A stretch of DNA of 64,000 bases from Vreelandella halophila (lineage in GTDB: Bacteria; Pseudomonadota; Gammaproteobacteria; Pseudomonadales; Oleiphilaceae), in assembly GCF_019903425.1 (NCBI RefSeq), contig NZ_JACHUZ010000013.1:2176361-2240360 (forward strand). The letters are read 5' to 3'. The position numbers and the translations under genes are program-made. Shown piece after piece: positions 59,733 through 64,000 of the stretch. Within the stretch, counting starts at the first letter, position 1, and each line of letters begins with the position of its first letter. The notes under the pieces are model-generated. The model saw only the letters and a program-made list of their open reading frames with translations, was not told the origin of the DNA and did not search any database.

Positions 59733-61442
59733 ATGGTGCAGGCGTCACTGGCAAGCAAGACCCAGTCCTTCGGGCTGGTCCGCGAGGAGATCGAACATAC
59801 GATCGGCCAGGCGGAACAGAGTCTTGAGCAGTTCCAGGAGAATCGGGAAAGTGAGGAGGACCTGCAAAACTGCGTGGATTATCTCAACCAGTTGCGGGGG
59901 ATCTTTTCCCTGGTGGAACTCAAGGGAGGCGCGCTGCTCTGTCAGGAGGCCGTGGTTCTGGCGAACGAAGTACCGGTCGGGGCTACGGATGACAAGAACA
60001 ACCTGCTGACGGCCCTCAACAACGCACTTTTCACGCTGAGGCGCTACATCGAGTACTACCAGCGCCAGCAGGTGGACCGACCCGAACTTTTGCTGCCGGT
60101 GGTCAACGAGATCCGCGAAGCACGTCGGGATACGCCTTATCCGGATTCCTGGTTCCTCGGTGCCAGCCTGAGTGCAGCTCCCGACTTCTGCAGTGAGCGC
60201 TCGGTACCGCCGCTGGAAACCTCTGACGAGTCGGAATTCGAGGTGCATGCACGCCGGTTCCGCCTGATGTACCAGGTGGGGCTGCTCGGGCTGCTGCGCA
60301 ATCAGGACCTCCGGACCAGCCGCCGGCTGATCTCCCGTGCGGCCCATGGTCTCGCCAGGCTGTGTGGCGATGGCGCAATGCAGTCGTTCTGGTGCCTGGT
60401 GAGCATGACAGCTGATGTGCTGGAAGAGCAGGGGCTGCCTGTTGAGCGCAACCGCAAACGCCTGTTCATGCGCATCGAGAAGCAGGCGCGGGATATGGTT
60501 TACAGCCGCAGTTCAGTGGCGCAGCAGGCGCCGTCAGATGCCCTGGTGCGCGAGCTGGTCTACATTCTCTACCGCAGCGGCTCCAGCAACCCGGAAGTGC
60601 GCCCTGTTCTGGACACCTGCGGGCTGGGCCTGCCGGATATCACGGAGGCAGAGCTGATTGAGCACCAGCGGCATCTCTATGGGCCTGGTGCTGACGTTCT
60701 CCGCTCCTTTGCGGATGCGATCAATGAGGAACTGAGCGAACTCAAGGACCGGCTGGACATCGTCGAGCGCGGGATTGATCCGGACACCACGGAGCTTGCA
60801 ACCATTGCTGATTCCCTGGAGCGGGTTGGCAACTCGCTGCTGATTCTGGACCTGCATCAGCTCAGCTCCCTTGCCCGCCAGGAAGCCGGACGCCTCCGGG
60901 ACTGGGAGCAGAAAGGCGCACTGCCGTCGGAGACGGAACTGTACGCGGTTGCGGATGCCGTTCTGAATATTGAGGAAGCGGCCCAGCACCTGGCCAGCCA
61001 CGGGATTACGGCGGACACTGATCGCCTTGCCCACAAGGTGCGGCGGAATGAGGGATCCGTTTACGTGCAGGAAGCGCTGATCGTACTCAGCGACGAAGCC
61101 AGTTCCGCGCTTACGCTGGCGAAACAGGCGATTACGGCGTTTCTTGAATCAGACTTCGACAAGATGCATCTGGCGAACGTGCCAGCCACGCTGCGCAGCA
61201 TCGAGGGCGGGATGCGGCTTCTCGGAAACGCGGAGGCGTCACGCGTTGTGGCCCGCGTGACGAATGCGATAGAGACCCAGCTCCTGAACACCCAGCAGCC
61301 CCCGGAATCACGGATCCTGGAAGCGTTGGCTGATGCCATCACCTCTCTGGAGTATTACATTGAGGAACTGGGAATGAATGCCGAGCCGAATCCGGAACTG
61401 CTCCGCCTCGCGGATACATCACTTCAGGATGTGGGGCTGTAA
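59733..61442 (+). CDS. fimL: FimL, Hpt-like scaffold of type IV pilus / cAMP signalling
   Basis: The 569-residue protein resembles the N-terminal part of ChpA and matches FimL in length (about 556 in Pseudomonas), position after dnaQ, and content. It has stacked helical Hpt-like regions, e.g. SFGLVREEIEHTIGQAEQSLEQF and LNQLRGIFSLVELKGGALLCQE, where the phosphorylatable histidine of a true Hpt is absent. In Pseudomonas FimL bridges FimV and PilG to activate the adenylate cyclase CyaB. ATG at 59733 is my choice; GTG at 59718 has no ribosome binding site. A strong terminator follows. Confidence 0.85.
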   Translation: MVQASLASKTQSFGLVREEIEHTIGQAEQSLEQFQENRESEEDLQNCVDYLNQLRGIFSLVELKGGALLCQEAVVLANEVPVGATDDKNNLLTALNNALFTLRRYIEYYQRQQVDRPELLLPVVNEIREARRDTPYPDSWFLGASLSAAPDFCSERSVPPLETSDESEFEVHARRFRLMYQVGLLGLLRNQDLRTSRRLISRAAHGLARLCGDGAMQSFWCLVSMTADVLEEQGLPVERNRKRLFMRIEKQARDMVYSRSSVAQQAPSDALVRELVYILYRSGSSNPEVRPVLDTCGLGLPDITEAELIEHQRHLYGPGADVLRSFADAINEELSELKDRLDIVERGIDPDTTELATIADSLERVGNSLLILDLHQLSSLARQEAGRLRDWEQKGALPSETELYAVADAVLNIEEAAQHLASHGITADTDRLAHKVRRNEGSVYVQEALIVLSDEASSALTLAKQAITAFLESDFDKMHLANVPATLRSIEGGMRLLGNAEASRVVARVTNAIETQLLNTQQPPESRILEALADAITSLEYYIEELGMNAEPNPELLRLADTSLQDVGL

Positions 61443-61474
61443 GAAGCCAGGGAAGGGAAACTGGAGTGTAATCG

Positions 61475-61504
61475 GGAACGCCGCCGGATCCGGCGTTCCC
61501 CTTT
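61475..61504. terminator. Bidirectional terminator between fimL and the SCP2 gene
   Basis: GGGAACGCCG (61475-61484) pairs with CGGCGTTCCC (61492-61501) with a 7-base loop, and TTT follows on the plus strand. It sits between two convergent stops (61442 and 61511) and can serve both. Confidence 0.75.
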
Positions 61505-61510
61505 AAGGCT

Positions 61511-61825
61511 TCAGCCGACGTTGAACAGCTCACCCAGCTTGGTCGCCAGCATCATGTCGCCTTCAGCGCGCAGCTGGCCGGCCATGAACGCCTGCATACC
61601 ATCCGTCTCACCGCTGACAATGCCCTGGAGGGTCTCCGTGTTCATGATCAGGGTTACGGACGGATCGTCATGCGTGCCTTCCTTCAGTTCACAGTTGCCG
61701 TCCTTGATGATCAGGTGATAGGAGGCATCGTCCTCAATGTCGAACTGGAATACCAGGTCCAGGCCGGCAGCAGCATCTGCGTTGAAGTTTTTTTCGAGTT
61801 TTTCGAATACGGGTTGTACAGACAT
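61511..61825 (-). CDS. SCP2 sterol-binding domain protein
   Basis: The 104-residue protein is a single SCP2-like lipid-binding domain: AAGLDLVFQFDIEDDASYHLIIKDG, then VTLIMNTETLQGIVSGETDGMQAFMAGQLRAEGDMMLATKL. In bacteria such proteins bind fatty acyl chains; a role in lipid handling is likely but not shown. ATG at 61825 (MSVQPVFEKLEKNF) follows AAGGA. It is divergent from sohB, 196 bp away. Confidence 0.9.
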   Translation of the reverse strand: MSVQPVFEKLEKNFNADAAAGLDLVFQFDIEDDASYHLIIKDGNCELKEGTHDDPSVTLIMNTETLQGIVSGETDGMQAFMAGQLRAEGDMMLATKLGELFNVG

Positions 61826-62021
61826 GCTCGAAGTCCTTGGTTGCCGTTGTTGTATCGCCATGGGCATGGCTTCCGGCCGACTGTAGGTGGGGGCGTCAGT
61901 GCTGTCAAGCTTGATCGAACGCTTGTTTGAAAAGGAATGGAACCAGGTTCTTATGCTGTGTCGAGCTGATGCGTAGAATAGTGTCGGTTCGTTTATGGAA
62001 CTTCCGGTAGAGGAGTGATTG

Positions 62022-63074
62022 GTGGAGATTCTTGCGGAATACGGGCTTTTCCTGGCCAAGATCGTGACCTTCGCGGTGGCGGCGCTGATCGTGGCGGCCA
62101 TGATCATGGCGGCAGCGCAGCGTGGGCGCAATCAGGAGGATGAGGGCGAACTCCAGGTGGTCAGGGTCAACGATCGCCTTCGGGACAACCGCGAAACCCT
62201 GGAGGCGCATCTGCATGAGGGGGCCGGGCGACGGCGGTGGCTCAGGGATCTCCGGCGCAACCGTAAAAAAGAGAAAAAGGCGGAGCGCCAAAAGGAGAGT
62301 GACGGCGCGCAGCGCCGTGGGCGCCTCTATGTGGTGGACTTCCAGGGAGACCTGAAGGCCAGCCAGACCGGTGCATTGCGCCGCTGTATCACCGCCATAC
62401 TCGGTGTGGCCGAGCCTGGCCGGGATGAGGTGATGATCCGGCTTGAGAGCTCTGGCGGCATGGTCCATTCCTATGGGTATGCGGCGGCTCAGCTGGACCG
62501 GATCCGGCGGGCCGGTCTGCCGCTGACCGCCTGTGTGGACAAGGTCGCCGCCAGCGGAGGCTACATGATGGCTTGTGTTGCGGACCGGATCATTGCCTCG
62601 CCGTTCGCGATTCTGGGTTCCATTGGCGTAGTGGCACAGCTTCCGAACGTGCATCGTCTGCTCAAGCGCCACGATGTGGATTTCGAAGTGCTGACGGCGG
62701 GCGAGTACAAACGCACCCTGACGGTTTTCGGCGAGAATACCGAGAAGGGGCGGCGCAAGTTCACCGAGGATCTGGAGCAGACCCACCGGCTGTTCAAGGA
62801 GTACGTGAGCGAGCACCGGCCGGCGGTGGATATTGACCGGGTCGCTACCGGGGAGATCTGGTTCGGCCGCCAGGCACTGGAGGTCAGTCTGGCGGATGAA
62901 CTCAAGACTTCGGACCAGGTGATGACCGAGGCCTGTGACGAACGCGATGTCTTTCTGGTGCGCTATGAACGCCGGCGCACACTGCCCGAGAAGCTCGGCC
63001 TCAGTGCTGCAAGTGCGGTTGAATCCGGCATCATGAAAGGGATCGAGTGGGTCCGGGCCGGGCGTTTCCAGTGA
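62022..63074 (+). CDS. sohB: SohB, inner-membrane S49-family signal-peptide peptidase
   Basis: The 350-residue protease has one N-terminal membrane helix (about residues 8-32). A basic linker (about 65-90) follows, and then the S49 domain. The catalytic dyad is S178 in DKVAASGGYMMA and K230 in EYKRTLTVFGENTEKG. I prefer GTG at 62022, six bases after GAGGAG; TTG at 62019 would be too close. It probably degrades membrane-bound peptide remnants. Confidence 0.93.
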   Translation: MEILAEYGLFLAKIVTFAVAALIVAAMIMAAAQRGRNQEDEGELQVVRVNDRLRDNRETLEAHLHEGAGRRRWLRDLRRNRKKEKKAERQKESDGAQRRGRLYVVDFQGDLKASQTGALRRCITAILGVAEPGRDEVMIRLESSGGMVHSYGYAAAQLDRIRRAGLPLTACVDKVAASGGYMMACVADRIIASPFAILGSIGVVAQLPNVHRLLKRHDVDFEVLTAGEYKRTLTVFGENTEKGRRKFTEDLEQTHRLFKEYVSEHRPAVDIDRVATGEIWFGRQALEVSLADELKTSDQVMTEACDERDVFLVRYERRRTLPEKLGLSAASAVESGIMKGIEWVRAGRFQ

Positions 63075-63165
63075 ACGGGCGCGGACCGCTGGCAAGGGGG
63101 CTCAAGGCGGGTTATCATGGTAGCCGACGCCGAGATTGACCATAAGCATTTGATGGGAGAAAGCA

Positions 63166-63306
63166 ATGAGCTACGGCAACCAGAACGAAGAGAGCCGGAA
63201 CGACGCAGCGCCGAATGAAAGCGACGAGCGTGTCGATGCATTCGCAGCGGTCGGGCTGATCCTGCTCTTCGTGGCACTTGCGACCACTTTTGTTGCCACG
63301 CAGTAA
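63166..63306 (+). CDS. Small single-helix membrane protein (46 aa)
   Basis: This short frame is easily missed. GGGAGAAAGCA precedes ATG, and the product has a polar, acidic N-terminus (MSYGNQNEESRNDAA) followed by one membrane helix (AAVGLILLFVALATTFVATQ). It ends TAA at 63306. It stands after sohB with its own gap, and is convergent with the DUF2970 gene. I do not recognise a family. The good ribosome binding site and clear helix make a real gene likely. Confidence 0.65.
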   Translation: MSYGNQNEESRNDAAPNESDERVDAFAAVGLILLFVALATTFVATQ

Positions 63307-63320
63307 TTCTACGTGAAAGG

Positions 63321-63343
63321 CCGGGGCGATTACGCCGCCCCGG
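63321..63343. terminator. Possible shared terminator hairpin
   Basis: CCGGGGCG (63321-63328) pairs with CGCCCCGG (63336-63343). It lies after the small gene and overlaps the 3' end of the DUF2970 gene. No T-tract follows, so its strength is doubtful. Confidence 0.35.
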
Positions 63344-63548
63344 TGCTCTCCAAGACTATCTTCACGATAAGCGCTATACCCACCACGAACATCACGCCGA
63401 AGATTATTCCTCCGATGATAAAGGGCCAGGGCGAAGACGCACTGAAGTCCTTTTGACGATTGCTCTCCGAATTCACGCCCAGGGCGGCGGCAAGGATGCT
63501 GAAAACCACCTGCCAGAGTCCGGGTTTGTTTTGATCGCTATCGCTCAC
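63330..63548 (-). CDS. DUF2970 small membrane protein
   Basis: The 72-residue protein has the DUF2970 pattern: KPGLWQVVFSILAAALGVNSESNRQKDFS, then the membrane helix PFIIGGIIFGVMFVVGIALIV. GTG at 63548 follows AGGAGG four bases upstream, so the longer frame from 63590 is not used. Function is unknown. It lies downstream of metH on the same strand, past a terminator. Confidence 0.88.
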   Translation of the reverse strand: MSDSDQNKPGLWQVVFSILAAALGVNSESNRQKDFSASSPWPFIIGGIIFGVMFVVGIALIVKIVLESTGAA

Positions 63549-63591
63549 AACACCTCCTGAAGGCTGGATTGAGTTCCCATTATAAAGCAAG

Positions 63592-63624
63592 AAAAAACGG
63601 GCATCAGGTGTGCCTGATGCCCGT
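63592..63624 (-). terminator. Intrinsic terminator of metH
   Basis: On the minus strand, ACGGGCATCAGG (complement of 63613-63624) pairs with CCTGATGCCCGT (complement of 63597-63608) around a 4-base loop, and TTTTTT follows (complement of 63592-63597). It lies about 40 bp past the metH stop codon. Confidence 0.93.
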
Positions 63625-63665
63625 TCAGCAATTCCACGCCCCCGCGGGGAAGGGCAGGGTACGGC

Positions 63666-64000
63666 TTACTCGTCCGGGTCGTACGCCAGGTTCGGCATGA
63701 GCCAGCGCTCAACCTCGCTCTTCTTCATGCCCTTACGCTTGGCGTAGTCTTCCACCTGGTCCGAGCTGATCTTGCCCACCGCGAAGTACTTGGACTCCGG
63801 ATGTGCGAAGTACCACCCGGAAACCGCCGCCGCCGGGAGCATCGCGTTGCTCTCGGTGAGCTGCATGGCCGCGTTTTCCTCGGCCTGGAGCAGCCGGAAC
63901 AGTTCGGGCTTCTCCGTGTGGTCAGGGCAGGCGGGGTAGCCGGCGGCCGGGCGGATGCCCTGGTAGCGTTCCTTGATGAGGTCCTCTGTTGAGAGTTGCT
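63666..64000 (-). CDS. metH: MetH, cobalamin-dependent methionine synthase (C-terminal end)
   Basis: About 110 C-terminal codons are visible; the rest lies beyond the right edge. The reading is [26 protein letters not shown], then [43 protein letters not shown] and [12 protein letters not shown] at the end. This is the SAM-binding activation domain of MetH, with [12 protein letters not shown] as its key motif. It makes methionine from the homocysteine produced by MetZ. The strong terminator follows at 63624-63592. Confidence 0.93.
   Translation of the reverse strand, partial: QLSTEDLIKERYQGIRPAAGYPACPDHTEKPELFRLLQAEENAAMQLTESNAMLPAAAVSGWYFAHPESKYFAVGKISSDQVEDYAKRKGMKKSEVERWLMPNLAYDPDE

Overview
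The window is a stretch of bacterial chromosome, roughly 60% G+C, from a gammaproteobacterium. Several gene orders match Pseudomonas-type chromosomes: cysB/cysH/thrH/pabB, asd-fimV-truA-trpF, accD-folC-(SPOR)-cvpA-purF-metZ, ftsK-lolA-rarA-serS, and mltD-gloB-methyltransferase-rnhA-dnaQ-fimL. The trpB and trpA genes sit between trpF and accD, which is not the Pseudomonas arrangement. The exported and cytosolic proteins are acidic. A marine or halophilic relative in the Marinobacter neighbourhood fits best; this is an inference from synteny and composition. I saw no rRNA, tRNA or CRISPR array.

Layout. Bases 1-4.9 kb hold a MalT-like regulator (cut by the window edge), cysB, cysH, thrH and pabB. 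Bases 4988-6150 are an intact IS5-family element with a CTAA target duplication, inserted just upstream of the ribosome binding site of a secreted protein gene. Bases 6.2-13.9 kb are the accessory part: the secreted protein, a FilA/DUF6160-like exported protein, and a two-gene operon. The first operon gene encodes a TPR / ATP-grasp / acylphosphatase fusion. The second encodes a 1002-residue protein with two PLP-enzyme folds in tandem. A short exported protein of unknown function follows on the other strand. Bases 14-25 kb carry DUF58, transglutaminase TgpA, holB, pilZ, a hydrolase, a patatin-like phospholipase, prmB, aroC, an MFS transporter, a YghU-like GST and a globin.

Bases 25.2-44.1 kb are a long co-directional biosynthetic run behind a divergent LysR gene: leuC-leuD-leuB-asd-fimV-truA-trpF-trpB-trpA-accD-folC-SPOR protein-cvpA-purF-metZ. 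It supplies leucine, the aspartate-family branch, tryptophan, malonyl-CoA, folate, purines and methionine. Bases 44.2-52 kb hold ftsK, lolA, rarA, serS, cobA and a convergent DAHP synthase. Bases 52-64 kb hold a DUF1631/PilZ pair, fabI-mltD, gloB, a methyltransferase, rnhA, dnaQ, fimL, an SCP2 protein, sohB, two small membrane proteins and the 3' end of metH.

Themes. Type IV pilus and surface-sensing genes (fimV, fimL, pilZ) are spread through the housekeeping blocks. Short REP-like palindromes with a TGTAGGAGC core occur at four places, and at two of them the core supplies the gene's stop codon. A separate element with perfect 32-bp inverted arms lies between the LysR gene and leuC. The most unusual coding content is the 8218-13193 operon, which looks like an undescribed amide-bond-forming plus PLP-chemistry module.
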